Source: JANMZR01 sp031383555 (GTDB taxonomy: Bacteria > Bacteroidota > Bacteroidia > Cytophagales > Spirosomataceae). From it: a stretch of 64,000 nucleotides of DNA. Location: positions 9,523-73,522 of the forward strand of contig JANMZR010000060.1 in assembly GCA_031383555.1 (NCBI GenBank), given 5' to 3'. The position numbers and the translations under genes are program-made. Shown piece after piece: positions 36,954-46,522 of the stretch (its first letter is position 1; each line of letters starts with the position of its first letter). Under the pieces are notes generated by a model that was given only the letters and a program-made list of their open reading frames with translations, was not told the DNA's origin and did no database searches.

Positions 36954-37966
36954 TTGACAAGTATTTCTATTTCAGGTATTTGAGTGTTTTGGTATGAATA
37001 AACAAGTCGTTTGGCGTCTTGCAAAAGAGTTGTTTTTTCCAATAAACTTAATGATAATGGCAATTGAGCAACTCCTAATAATCTTCTCATAATTTCTACC
37101 CCTGCAAAAGCACACATTAGGCCAGTATCAAAAGTATTATTTTTTAAATAATTGTTAGTTAATGTGCTAATAAACTGGGTTTTACGGGCCATAACCAAAT
37201 GCGCAATAAATACGCCCAAATCAAATTCTGGTCGCCCCAAATAACCAAATTCTGGATCAATAATTTTAATTCCAGCCTTTGTATTTAGCCAAGAACCCGG
37301 GTAAAAATCGCCATGAAGAAGCGTTTTATCCGTTTCTAAATAAATATTTCCGACCAGTTCTATTCTGTTTTTTAAGTCTTCATCTGTTTTATATATGAAG
37401 GCAATTTCTTGTAAACCCGATTGGATTTTATCTAAATCGAATTTATTTTCCAAATCAAATGGGAAATTGAAAATATGAAAATGATTCAATTTTTTAAGCG
37501 CTTCATTTGGCGGATATTCCTGAATATCAAGGGAATGCAATTTATTCAGATAGTTTACCAAATTCAATATTTTTATTTCAGTTAGCTTTGAATTTAGTGA
37601 ATAAATTGAGGTGAAATCGGCATTAGAACCCAAGTCTTCCAAAACCAATAAATAATGTTCTGGATGAAATGATAACAATTTTGGCATTTTTTCACCAATA
37701 AAATTATCATTTTCAATTCTTGTATAAAAAGCAGCTTCAACTAAAATTCTCTCTATTGGAGCTTCAATCGAAGGATACTTTTGAACAAAATCTCTTGATT
37801 GTTTTAAAATTATTGACCTTTGATTAGTAACTAATCTCAAAACCAAATTCATATTGCCCTCACCTGGCTTTTCAATGGCTAATATTTCATCATTTCCCCC
37901 AATGATTTGATTTTTTTTAAGAAAACTGATTAAATCAGAATTGATATTATTTTCAATTAAAAACAT
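36950..37966 (-). CDS. APH-fold phosphotransferase (methylthioribose-kinase-like)
   Basis: 338 residues. Features of the aminoglycoside/choline-kinase fold are the N-lobe lysine in RSIILKQSRD, LLVLEDLG, the Brenner-type LLHGDFYPGSWL with the catalytic Asp, and KIIDPEFGYLGRPEFDLG with the metal Asp. The HGD-xxxGSxL and IDPEF wording is closest to 5-methylthioribose kinase. The coupled ADP-ribosylglycohydrolase gene suggests that the substrate is a ribose derivative released by that hydrolase (inference). Confidence 0.8.
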   Translation of the reverse strand: MFLIENNINSDLISFLKKNQIIGGNDEILAIEKPGEGNMNLVLRLVTNQRSIILKQSRDFVQKYPSIEAPIERILVEAAFYTRIENDNFIGEKMPKLLSFHPEHYLLVLEDLGSNADFTSIYSLNSKLTEIKILNLVNYLNKLHSLDIQEYPPNEALKKLNHFHIFNFPFDLENKFDLDKIQSGLQEIAFIYKTDEDLKNRIELVGNIYLETDKTLLHGDFYPGSWLNTKAGIKIIDPEFGYLGRPEFDLGVFIAHLVMARKTQFISTLTNNYLKNNTFDTGLMCAFAGVEIMRRLLGVAQLPLSLSLLEKTTLLQDAKRLVYSYQNTQIPEIEILVK

Positions 37967-38060
37967 TTGTTTGTATTTATTCCCACAACCTTACGACAAA
38001 AGGCAATTTAAAAGGTGTAATGAAATTTTCGAATATTAATGCATAAATCCCCTTTCCTGA

Positions 38061-40211
38061 TCATTTCGCTCCTGGAGGGCAATTTTTCTCAATATAATTT
38101 ATAAATGTTTTGGCTAAATGTTGCCTAGTACCAGCCCCTTCTGAAATACCGTGTGCACGATTCGGATATGGCATTACTGACACTACTTTTCCATGTTTAA
38201 TGAGCTCATTTAGAAGTACTTCCGCATTTTTATAATGCACATTGTCATCGCCTGTGCCATGTATATAAAGTAAGTTTCCTTTTAGGTTTTTCACAAAAGT
38301 ATTTGGAGATGCTTGAGTATAGGCTTCTTGGTCATCTTGTGGTAAACCCATATACCTTTCAGTGTAAATATTATCATAAAAATGTTGATTAGTTATAGCT
38401 GCAACTGCTATTCCTGTGGTATAAATTTCAGGATATCGGAACATCAAATTGAGCGTCATAGCACCGCCGCCACTCCAGCCATGTATCGCAACACGTTCAT
38501 TATCAATGTATTTCCATTTCAAAATCTCTTTAGCAGCCATTGCTTGGTCTCGACTATTGATTACCCCAATTTTTTTATAAATCGATTTGCGCCACTCCCT
38601 GCCTTTCAACAGTGGTGAGCCACGGTTGTCCATTTTTATGCCAATATAACCTTTTGGAATAAGTGGATCTATTAAACTTTCAAAATCGGGCTCGTCGTTG
38701 GCCTTTGAGTTACCTGGCTCACCATAAGCAAAAAAGAAAACTGGGTATTTTTTTGAAGAATCAAAGTCTAACGGCTTGGCCATAATACCGTCTATTTCAA
38801 TGTTATCGATGGTTTTTACCTTAAATTTTTCTAATGAAAATTCTAAATTTGGCTTTGAAAAAATTTCATTGCCATAAGGGAATATTTTTTCGTGATTTTG
38901 GGTTGATATTAACCTTGAATTTGGGTTTCTTGTAATGTTTGAATTGATATGTCGGGCGTAAGCTGCATCAGTCGAAAAGGTATAATTATTAGTCCCTTCA
39001 AATATGGCTGGCGTCGATCGCTTTGTAATTTTTGTTAATAAATTTGTTTCGTATAAATATCGCTGGGTGGCATCAGTTGGGCTTGAAATATGGTAAATAG
39101 TGTTGGTAGCTTCATTGAAAGCCTCATAGTAAGCATCAAAAGGCTCCTTTGTTATTAGTTCTTTTGTTCCATTTGCAGTTATTTTATATACATGCATCCA
39201 TCCATCACTATCGGAACTCCAAAGAAACGATTTGCCATTTTCGACGGGTATAAATGGAAAAGTATCGTAAATTTTAGTTTCTAAAAGATCGACCCAAGTA
39301 TCGGATTTCTCTTGGTAAATTACATCAGCAATGCCAGTATTAGAGGCTGACTTATACAATTTTATCTCATTTTGTCTTCGATTTAATTGTACTATTAATA
39401 AACTATTATTGGCTGCCCATTCCATTCTTGCCATGTAATTATTATCAGCTTCGCCTGGTATTTTTTGCCAAACTGTTTTTTTATTAGTGATATTAATAAC
39501 ACCTATTTTCACTTCAGAAGGCTTTTCGCCAGCTTTTGGGTATTCTACTGGCACGATAAATGAATAAAGTGAGTCAGTGTTATTTATCATCAAATGGTTT
39601 CGTGTTTTACGGGCATCCACTCGCCAATAAGCTATGCTTTTGCCATCATGGCTCCAACGAAAGCCATCTCGGCATTGTAATTCTTCCTCATAAACCCAGT
39701 CGAATGTGCCGTTTATAATTCTATCAGTGCCATCTTTAGTGAGTTGAGTTATTTTATTAGTGGCAATATTTTCCAAATAAATATTATGATTTACAACATA
39801 AGCTACATTTTTGTTATCTGGGGAAATTTTTGCAAACATTAAATTGGAAGGTAGAAAGCCTTTTCCAATAGGTTTTCCTTTTCCAGTAATAAGATCAAAA
39901 AACCAATAGTCACCTCGAGTGTTGGCACGCCAAACTTTTTTGGAATTGGTATAAATTAAAATTTTATCTTGTGTGTTATTCCAAACTATACCTTCAACTA
40001 TGCCTATAAAACCAGCAGATTTCATTTGTTCGGCTGATAAAAATGTTTTCTTTTCGCCCAATTTAGCAGCATCATAAATATTCAAATTGCCTTGCTCTTG
40101 CACCCAGAAATTATGAGATTTTGGTAGCCAGTTGAGTAGACCAAGGTTGATGGAAGTTTGAGCAGAAATAGTTTGAGAAAGAATTAAAATGAAAACGATT
40201 ATTTTTTTCAT
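38061..40211 (-). CDS. S9 family prolyl oligopeptidase / dipeptidyl peptidase IV, secreted
   Basis: I chose ATG 40211 because it begins a good signal peptide (KKIIVFILILSQTISAQ); the longer frame from 40274 adds 21 residues with a second hydrophobic run. The N-terminal half is an eight-bladed propeller of the DPP-IV type (ELQCRDGFRWSHDGKSIAYW). The catalytic serine is in HGWSGGGAMTLN, the Asp in GTGDDNVH and the His in NRAHGIS. Such enzymes cut X-Pro dipeptides from the N termini of peptides in the periplasm. Confidence 0.92.
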   Translation of the reverse strand: MKKIIVFILILSQTISAQTSINLGLLNWLPKSHNFWVQEQGNLNIYDAAKLGEKKTFLSAEQMKSAGFIGIVEGIVWNNTQDKILIYTNSKKVWRANTRGDYWFFDLITGKGKPIGKGFLPSNLMFAKISPDNKNVAYVVNHNIYLENIATNKITQLTKDGTDRIINGTFDWVYEEELQCRDGFRWSHDGKSIAYWRVDARKTRNHLMINNTDSLYSFIVPVEYPKAGEKPSEVKIGVINITNKKTVWQKIPGEADNNYMARMEWAANNSLLIVQLNRRQNEIKLYKSASNTGIADVIYQEKSDTWVDLLETKIYDTFPFIPVENGKSFLWSSDSDGWMHVYKITANGTKELITKEPFDAYYEAFNEATNTIYHISSPTDATQRYLYETNLLTKITKRSTPAIFEGTNNYTFSTDAAYARHINSNITRNPNSRLISTQNHEKIFPYGNEIFSKPNLEFSLEKFKVKTIDNIEIDGIMAKPLDFDSSKKYPVFFFAYGEPGNSKANDEPDFESLIDPLIPKGYIGIKMDNRGSPLLKGREWRKSIYKKIGVINSRDQAMAAKEILKWKYIDNERVAIHGWSGGGAMTLNLMFRYPEIYTTGIAVAAITNQHFYDNIYTERYMGLPQDDQEAYTQASPNTFVKNLKGNLLYIHGTGDDNVHYKNAEVLLNELIKHGKVVSVMPYPNRAHGISEGAGTRQHLAKTFINYIEKNCPPGAK

Positions 40212-40352
40212 AAATAATAAAGTTGAATAAATAAAAATTAGAACTGAACTGTAAAAATAAGGCATTTTTTTCAAAGAAAATTAAAACCTTATAACTACTA
40301 GGTTTCGTAGTAGAATTGAAATTTCTTGAGGGTTAATATGGAAATAATTTAA

Positions 40353-41648
40353 CTATTTCTCAAATTCAATAATATGTTCTGAGGCGTACTCGTCATCACC
40401 AGGCTTTATCCTTTTAACAAAAAACCTGGCTTTCTTACCCAATTTTAGGCATGTTCTTTTTGCTTTTATATCTTCATCAGTATTGAGTGGCTGCAAGGAT
40501 GGATACCATAAAATATAACCAGGCTTATCAAAAACTAATTGTGGTTTTGTCCATTCTTGGCTATTTTGCCCTATGGAAAGGTCTTTATTTTTATTAAATG
40601 AAATATAAACTTTGCTACCTTGCCACGACTTGCCCACTACCTTGCCCATCATCATCACCCAGCAATCGAGGTATTCGTTCCAGCTAACTGATGGTCCCCA
40701 ATGAAAGCCTCCAGTCGGTGAAGAGGCAGCACCTCCACCTTCATTTTTTGGGATCACTAGTGACAATACTGGTTTACCAATTCCATTAAAATCAGCTTCA
40801 AAAGCATTTCCATTCCATCTTTTTGCTTTGCCTTGTGGATTTTCCAAATCTGTTAAGGCTATTCGTGCTACTGAAATACATTGCCCAGCCGATTCCTTAT
40901 CTCTTTGATATTCAACCTCATTATATACACCTGGGTAGCCATATTCACCATAAAAAAGATATAAATAGTCGCCACTTTGTACGGCAGAAGGGTCGCCAAC
41001 ACCTCCTGCAAATGTGTTTGATGTATTATGTGGTTTTAATATTAAACGTGGGTCTAAATCTTCAATAAAAATACCTTTGTTCTCCCAACTTTTTCCACCA
41101 TTTGTCGATTTCATAATTCCAATTCGGCATACTGCCGCAGGGCTTTCTGGTCCGGTGAGGCCTTGAGGCCATTTCAAATTATTATAGCCTTGCTTTGTAG
41201 ACGAGTTGTAAGGATAAGTATCTGGGTAATTTTCATTGTGGTAAACAGCAAAAAGCGTGTTACCTGTAATATCTTTTGAATCTTGAAAAACGGTTTCAAA
41301 CCAAACTGCGCCATGCAAGCCATTTTCAGTGGGTTTTACGTTTTTAGGCATTATTGGACTTTTAAAATTTTCTGACTTGTACCTAAAAACCTCATCAGCA
41401 TTTTTTCCGCTAGCATATTTTAAATTTTCTGAATAACCCCAAAGTGGATCCTCGCCATATTTACCTGGGAAAATACGAAAAGTATCTTGAATCCAGACTT
41501 CAGCCATATTGCAATCTACAAATGAATTAAATTTAATTTTTTCAGCAGGAGTCAGCTTAAATTTTGGGCTAAAATTCTCTTTCTTTTCTGAACATGAATT
41601 TAAAAATGCAAATAATAAAACAAATAGGATTAGGTTAATTTTTCGCAT
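40353..41648 (-). CDS. lipoprotein with sialidase/glycosidase-like propeller fold
   Basis: 431 residues with a lipoprotein signal (LILFVLLFAFLNSC, lipobox LNSC). Repeated strand motifs, including the Asp-box-like MKSTNGGKSWENKG, DPSAVQSGDYLYLFYGEYG, HWGPSVSWNEYLDCWVMMMG and PSLQPL, fit a five-bladed beta-propeller of sialidase or glycosidase type. No catalytic residue can be assigned. The gene is followed (on its strand) by the S9 peptidase and preceded by a cytochrome c gene. Confidence 0.7.
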   Translation of the reverse strand: MRKINLILFVLLFAFLNSCSEKKENFSPKFKLTPAEKIKFNSFVDCNMAEVWIQDTFRIFPGKYGEDPLWGYSENLKYASGKNADEVFRYKSENFKSPIMPKNVKPTENGLHGAVWFETVFQDSKDITGNTLFAVYHNENYPDTYPYNSSTKQGYNNLKWPQGLTGPESPAAVCRIGIMKSTNGGKSWENKGIFIEDLDPRLILKPHNTSNTFAGGVGDPSAVQSGDYLYLFYGEYGYPGVYNEVEYQRDKESAGQCISVARIALTDLENPQGKAKRWNGNAFEADFNGIGKPVLSLVIPKNEGGGAASSPTGGFHWGPSVSWNEYLDCWVMMMGKVVGKSWQGSKVYISFNKNKDLSIGQNSQEWTKPQLVFDKPGYILWYPSLQPLNTDEDIKAKRTCLKLGKKARFFVKRIKPGDDEYASEHIIEFEK

Positions 41649-41691
41649 AGCACTAGGGATATTTAGTTCGAAAATTTGTTATTCGCAGTAA

Positions 41692-42096
41692 TTATTTTAA
41701 CGAGTCTCTTACCTTTTTTACTTCATCAATTGTCACAGAATCAGGTAGTTCACCAAATTTATTTCGTACATAAGTAAGTAATTGAGCTAGGTCAGCATCT
41801 TCCAGAAAGTCATGAGCTGGCATGGCATTGGTGTATTTTATGCCATCAACTTGAATCGGCTCATTAAGGCCTTGCAAAACAGTTTTAATCAAGCGAGTTT
41901 TATCTCCTTTCACCCAATCGCTTCCTACTAAAGGCGGATTTACACCCGGCTGGCCTTTACCATCGGCCTGATGGCATGCTATACAGAAGGTTTCGTAGGT
42001 TTCTTTGCCAGGCTCATTATTTTGAGTAATATTTTTATCTGTAAATGAAAGGCTAACGAATAAAACGAGAAATAAAAATGGTATTAAGTTTTTCAT
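41692..42096 (-). CDS. small secreted class I cytochrome c
   Basis: ATG 42096 gives a proper signal peptide (KNLIPFLFLVLFVSLSF); the longer frame from 42144 adds 16 polar residues. CIACHQADGKGQ is the haem-binding CxxCH, and NAMPAHDF supplies the distal methionine. It is closely similar to the C-terminal cytochrome domain of the 60035 gene (KTRLI, MPxHxFL, LLxYVRxxF at equal spacing), so the two are paralogous modules. Confidence 0.9.
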   Translation of the reverse strand: MKNLIPFLFLVLFVSLSFTDKNITQNNEPGKETYETFCIACHQADGKGQPGVNPPLVGSDWVKGDKTRLIKTVLQGLNEPIQVDGIKYTNAMPAHDFLEDADLAQLLTYVRNKFGELPDSVTIDEVKKVRDSLK

Positions 42097-42196
42097 AAAA
42101 AAGTTATCTATTTCTAATTTTAAAGATGGTTTTCTTTCAGACAAAAATCAATAATTTTATTAAAATCTACAAAAACTATTATCAAAAATGCTTTTT

Positions 42197-42413
42197 TTAA
42201 TGGTAGTTCAACAACTCTTTTTTTTCATCAAAATCTTCTGGCAATTTTATAACATCAACTAATTCCATTAAAGAAGAGCTCAGTGAATCATAATCTGGTT
42301 CTTTAGTTAATGTTTTAAAATAATTTTCAACTTCAGTTTTTTTTAGGATTTCCCAACAAAATCCTCTGATTAGAATAAATCACTTTCATTTTTTTTACTT
42401 CGTTTGATTCCAT
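42197..42413 (-). pseudogene. small frameshifted gene remnant
   Basis: From ATG 42413 the reverse strand encodes MESNEVKKMKVIYSNQ, then runs into a stop. A second frame reads RGFCWEILKKTEVENYF and continues in good codons to ELLNYH and a TAA at 42197. The total length is 72 codons plus one base, so a single-base insertion near 42358 or a slip explains it. The joined protein would be about 70 residues, acidic and helical. I do not recognise the family. Confidence 0.5.
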
Positions 42414-42528
42414 TATTTTTTTTGTAAAGTTAAAAAAATCAAACGAGAAGAATTTTTATAAAATGGATAATTTGTGTTAATAGTTTAATTAGTTTCAAAT
42501 ACTCATCACTAATAACTCATCGCTATTT
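42414..42528. other. short gap upstream of the remnant, no gene seen
   Basis: 115 AT-rich bases with T runs and a weak CATCACTAATAACTCATCGC direct-repeat feel. Nothing codes on either strand. Confidence 0.3.
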
Positions 42529-44037
42529 TTAAATATCCTCCTCATCTTCATCAAAACTCAGCTTATCCAAATCAAAAAGTGAATCTGTTAAGTCTTTGAA
42601 TACCAAACCTTTCTCTAATGATTTTTTTGAAATCATAGAATATTCGGCTAGACCATGCAATACAAATTCCATCATAAATAGCTTTTCACGGCCCAAAATA
42701 TCAGGATAAACACGTTCAATCAAACTATCTAATCCGTCAATAGCATTTAACCGTGCCGCATAATCATTGTCGGTACAATCGTTCAAAATATCCAAAGTAT
42801 TTCCATTTCTAAACCACTGAATAATTGGTAAATATGGGTTTTTGTTAGCTTTATCTTTGGCTAATTTCTTTATTTTTTCAGGGTCAGGAAAATAATTCAA
42901 AAATTGGCTGCGAATCGCTTTTCCAATTAAATTTTGAGCAACAATCACTGGACCTTCTACTTCGCCTTCATATACCAATTCCACTTTACCACAAACTGCG
43001 GGTATTACACCTACTAAGTCGGCTACACGTACATAAGTTTTCGCTTCTGAGTTGATTAAAGCTCTTCTTTCTGCTGTTGAAATCATGTTTTCATAAGCTG
43101 AAATAGTCATTCTGGCTGAAACGCCTGATTTCGAATCCACATACTCGCTCATTCGGGCTTCCACCGCTACCTGCTCAATCAAATCTTCAATCAGGCTATT
43201 TGTTGTTACAATTTCCGATTGCTCATCTTTGATTTTTGCTTCTTGCAAGGTGATTTTCTTGCCGATTTCGATATTTTTGGGGTAATGCGTAACTATCTGA
43301 GAATCAATACGGTCTTTCAATGGTGTCACAATAGAACCCCGGTTTGTATAGTCCTCAGGGTTGGCCGTAAATACAAACTGAATATCCAATGGAAGGCGAA
43401 TTTTAAAACCACGAATTTGAATATCACCCTCTTGCAAAATATTGAAAAGTGAAACTTGAATTCGAGCCTGCAGGTCGGGTAACTCATTGATAACGAATAT
43501 ACAACGATGTGAGCGGGGTATTAGTCCAAAGTGAATTACACGCTCATCAGAATAAGGCAATCGCAAAGTTGCCGCTTTTATTGGGTCGGCATCGCCAATC
43601 AAATCGGCTACTGAAACATCGGGTGTGGCCAATTTTTCAGTATATCTATCACTGCGATGTAGCCAGGTGATGGGCGTAGCATCGCCTTTTTCGGCAATTA
43701 AATCTATGGCAAAGCGAGATAACGGATGCATAGGGTCGTCATTGAGCTCCGAACCTTCCACCACTGGTACATATTCATCTAAAAGATTCACCATCAGGCG
43801 TGCAATACGGGTTTTGGCCTGGCCTCGCAAGCCCAAAAGATTAATATGGTGGCCACTCAAAATTGCCCGCTCTACATCAGGAATAACGGTATCTTCAAAT
43901 CCCCAAATACCTTCAAATATTTTAACTTTATTTTTTAGCGCAACTATTAAATTTTCACGAAGTTCGTCTTTAATGGTTTTTGGTTGGTAGCCTGTTGCTT
44001 TTAGCTCACCGATATTGTATATTTTGGTATTAATCAT
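42529..44037 (-). CDS. MoxR/magnesium-chelatase-type AAA+ ATPase
   Basis: 502 residues. The AAA+ core shows GLRGQAKTRIARLM (Walker A variant with GxxGxxKTR), VFVINELPDLQARIQVSLFNILQEGD (Walker B and the BchI-type insertion), IQFVFTANPEDYTNRG and LKDRID (sensor and arginine). The C-terminal lid follows. BchI/MoxR ATPases work with VWA-domain partners to insert metals or remodel targets. Here the VWA gene lies directly upstream on the same strand, with 69 bases between the two. Confidence 0.9.
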   Translation of the reverse strand: MINTKIYNIGELKATGYQPKTIKDELRENLIVALKNKVKIFEGIWGFEDTVIPDVERAILSGHHINLLGLRGQAKTRIARLMVNLLDEYVPVVEGSELNDDPMHPLSRFAIDLIAEKGDATPITWLHRSDRYTEKLATPDVSVADLIGDADPIKAATLRLPYSDERVIHFGLIPRSHRCIFVINELPDLQARIQVSLFNILQEGDIQIRGFKIRLPLDIQFVFTANPEDYTNRGSIVTPLKDRIDSQIVTHYPKNIEIGKKITLQEAKIKDEQSEIVTTNSLIEDLIEQVAVEARMSEYVDSKSGVSARMTISAYENMISTAERRALINSEAKTYVRVADLVGVIPAVCGKVELVYEGEVEGPVIVAQNLIGKAIRSQFLNYFPDPEKIKKLAKDKANKNPYLPIIQWFRNGNTLDILNDCTDNDYAARLNAIDGLDSLIERVYPDILGREKLFMMEFVLHGLAEYSMISKKSLEKGLVFKDLTDSLFDLDKLSFDEDEEDI

Positions 44038-44106
44038 TAACTTTTTGTTTGTTGTTTTTTTGTTTGTTAGTTTAAGTGTTCAAAAAATCCGATATCGTAA
44101 TTTCCC

Positions 44107-45219
44107 TTACCTCATATTCTTCTTTCTATTGCTAGCATAATCCTCAAAAATAAACTCTCCAAGACCTTTTAGTGATGAATAATAAGCTTTCCCATTGTTT
44201 ATTTTGGTAAATTCCTGCACAAATTCCTTTAAATATTGGTCACGGGCAATCATAAAAGTAGTCACTGGTATTTTCAAACGGCGGCATTGAGCTGCCAAAT
44301 TCAATGTTTTCCCTAATATTTTACGATCCAAACCCCACGAATTTTGGTAATATTTCAGGCCTTCTTTTAAGCATGTTGGCTTGCCGTCGGTAATCATAAA
44401 TATTTGCTTGTTCTTATTTTTGCGACGGCGGAGCAGATCCATCGCCAGCTCCAAACCAGCAACCGTATTGGTATGAAAGGGACCCACTTCCAAATAAGGC
44501 AGGTCTTTAACTTGAATCTGCCAAGCATCGTTACCAAACACGATTATATCCAGTGTATCCTTCGGATATTTAGTCATTATGAGCTCCGAAAGGGCCATTG
44601 CCACCTTTTTTGCTGGAGTGATACGGTCTTCACCATAGAGTATCATCGAATGCGAAATGTCAATCATGAGTACTGTGCTTGTTTGGGCTTTGTACTCCTT
44701 ATCCATAATTTCCAGATCATTTTCGGTGAGCATAAAAGCTTCTAAACCATTATTAATCTGAGCATTACGTATGCTTTCGGTCATGGCAATCTGATCGAGA
44801 CCATCGCCAAATTGGTAGTCACGCCTATCGGTATTTTGTTCATCACCTTCACCATTATAAGGTGTGCGATGGTTGCCACCACTATTTGTTTTCTTTAATT
44901 TCCCAAAAATTTCATCCAAACTTTGTTTTCGAATACTCTGCTCACCTTTCGATGTCAGTTCAAGCTTTTGACCTTCACCTTTTTCCTCACGCAAATAACC
45001 CTTTGCTTTCAAATCCTCAATAAAATCAGCGATTCCATAACTATCATCAGTCAGATTGTACTGCTTATCAAGCTGTGTTAGCCAGCTCAAAGCTTGCCCC
45101 GCATCACCAGCTGTCATAGTAATCAGCTGATTAAAAATATCTAACAAATGATCAAATTTGGCCTTTTTCCCGTCCTCTTTATCCTTCGGCACGAATTCCG
45201 AAAAGCGATATCCCAGCAT
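44107..45219 (-). CDS. VWA-domain protein, partner of the AAA+ ATPase
   Basis: 370 residues. The N-terminal third is helical with Lys/Glu-rich linkers and a short Asn/Gly-rich stretch. The VWA domain begins at STVLMIDISHSM, whose DxSxS is the metal-ion-dependent adhesion site, then IVFGNDAW, and FMITDGKPTCL for the third metal ligand. Gene order (VWA then MoxR ATPase) matches the cytoplasmic BchD/BchI-like pairs of Bacteroidota. The target is unknown. Confidence 0.88.
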   Translation of the reverse strand: MLGYRFSEFVPKDKEDGKKAKFDHLLDIFNQLITMTAGDAGQALSWLTQLDKQYNLTDDSYGIADFIEDLKAKGYLREEKGEGQKLELTSKGEQSIRKQSLDEIFGKLKKTNSGGNHRTPYNGEGDEQNTDRRDYQFGDGLDQIAMTESIRNAQINNGLEAFMLTENDLEIMDKEYKAQTSTVLMIDISHSMILYGEDRITPAKKVAMALSELIMTKYPKDTLDIIVFGNDAWQIQVKDLPYLEVGPFHTNTVAGLELAMDLLRRRKNKNKQIFMITDGKPTCLKEGLKYYQNSWGLDRKILGKTLNLAAQCRRLKIPVTTFMIARDQYLKEFVQEFTKINNGKAYYSSLKGLGEFIFEDYASNRKKNMR

Positions 45220-45254
45220 AAACGAATGATTAATTTATAGTTAAATTAAGACGA

Positions 45255-45290
45255 TAACTTCGGAAAGGTTTTTTAACCTTTCCGAAGTTA
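45255..45290. repeat. 36-base hairpin upstream of the VWA gene
   Basis: TAACTTCGGAAAGGTT and its exact complement are separated by TTTT, giving a 16-bp perfect stem. It lies 36 bases upstream of the VWA start. It has no T tract on either side, so it looks like a REP-type intergenic hairpin or a leader structure. Confidence 0.6.
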
Positions 45291-45648
45291 AATAAGTAAC
45301 AGGCTAAAGGTAAATAAAGTTTGGAAAATATGGAAGAAAAATGTTTGGGAGTGCCCCCTAGCGACTTTGCTATCCAAACTGTCGGGCTTTCGGCCATTTG
45401 TTCTAACACTACAAGTAGCCGTATTACCATCTGCAAGCCATTGCCAAGTATTACCAACAATATTTCGAAGCGAAAAGCATTGAATAGCACAAAACCAAAA
45501 AATACATTAATTTTGAAGATGTTTGTTGTTGAACTAGGCGTCGCCGCCAAAAGGACTAACCAAGGCAAAGTCGGTGATTGCCAATTATATCAAAAGGAGT
45601 AAAAAGTTTTAATTTATTTTTGAACTAATAAAAATACCAAACCTACAA
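45291..45648. other. 358-base region with no credible gene; GC-richer block of unknown origin
   Basis: The bases from about 45340 to 45600 are clearly richer in G and C than their surroundings. Overlapping frames are open on both strands, but none has a start, codon use or motif that persuades me. One reverse frame reads NIVGNTWQWLADGNTATC then SVRTNGRKPDSLDSKVARG before stops, which could be the remains of a gene. The right end carries the start region of the 45649 gene. Confidence 0.4.
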
Positions 45649-46494
45649 ATGAAAAAATACATAATATTCATCTCACTTTTATTAATCTTTTTTGAAAATA
45701 ATGCACAAAGTATTTTTGAAAAAGATAACTTAATTGCTTGGTGTATAGTGCCATTCGACAAAGTAAAACGTGGGCCAGAAGCCCGTATTGAAATGCTGAA
45801 AAACCTTGGAATTAAACAATATGCCTATGACTGGCGCACAGAGCATATTCAAAGCTTTACCACAGAGATTGATTTAGCCAGAAAAAACAATATTAAAATG
45901 GAAGCCGTTTGGATGTTTATTGATAACAAAACTGATAAAATTGGCTCGCTAAGCTCTGACAACCAACGGATTATTGATATTGTGCAAGATAAAAAATTAA
46001 AAACTACGATCTGGCTGGGATTCAATAATAATTTTTTTGAAGGGCTCAACCATTTTGAAAAAGTAAAAAAAGGGGCGAACTTTTTAAAATATTTGGCACC
46101 TTATTTAGCAAAGAAAGGCCTTAAAATTGCACTTTATAATCATGGCGACTGGTTTGGTGAGCCAGAAAACGAAATTGAAATCATCAAGGCTTCTGGCCAG
46201 AAAAATTTGGGTTTGGTGTATAGTTTTCATCATGGGCACCACCAAATTAACCGCTTTCACGCTATGTTTACAACTATAAAACCCTATTTAGTGGCTGTAA
46301 ATTTGGATGGAATGGACCTGAAAAAAGGCCAAATATTACCCATTGGTGAAGGTAAATCTGAAAAAGAAATGATTAAAATAATAAAAAAATCGGGCTATAA
46401 CGGCCGTATTGGCATTATTGGCCATGCTATGGATGAAGATGTGGAGCTAGTGCTAAAAAGAAACATGGAAGGCTTGGATAAATTAGTAAATTAA
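45649..46494 (+). CDS. secreted sugar phosphate isomerase/epimerase-like TIM barrel protein
   Basis: 281 residues with a signal peptide (KKYIIFISLLLIFFENNAQ). The rest has alternating strands and helices of the xylose-isomerase-like barrel: NLIAWCIVPFDKVKR, GIKQYAYDWR, KMEAVWMFIDN, IALYNHGDWFGEPEN, LGLVYSFHHGHHQ and VNLDGMD. His and Glu residues at barrel ends could bind a metal. Such exported members are common in Bacteroidota beside sugar oxidoreductases, but here there is no such neighbour, so the substrate is open. Confidence 0.78.
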   Translation: MKKYIIFISLLLIFFENNAQSIFEKDNLIAWCIVPFDKVKRGPEARIEMLKNLGIKQYAYDWRTEHIQSFTTEIDLARKNNIKMEAVWMFIDNKTDKIGSLSSDNQRIIDIVQDKKLKTTIWLGFNNNFFEGLNHFEKVKKGANFLKYLAPYLAKKGLKIALYNHGDWFGEPENEIEIIKASGQKNLGLVYSFHHGHHQINRFHAMFTTIKPYLVAVNLDGMDLKKGQILPIGEGKSEKEMIKIIKKSGYNGRIGIIGHAMDEDVELVLKRNMEGLDKLVN

Positions 46495-46522
46495 TTGTTT
46501 AACATATATTTAAACTAAAACT

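Noticed and set aside
45230..45602. Two overlapping frames on opposite strands
   Set aside because: Both lie in the GC-rich block, neither has a sensible start or motif, and one runs into the 16-bp hairpin; treated as non-coding.
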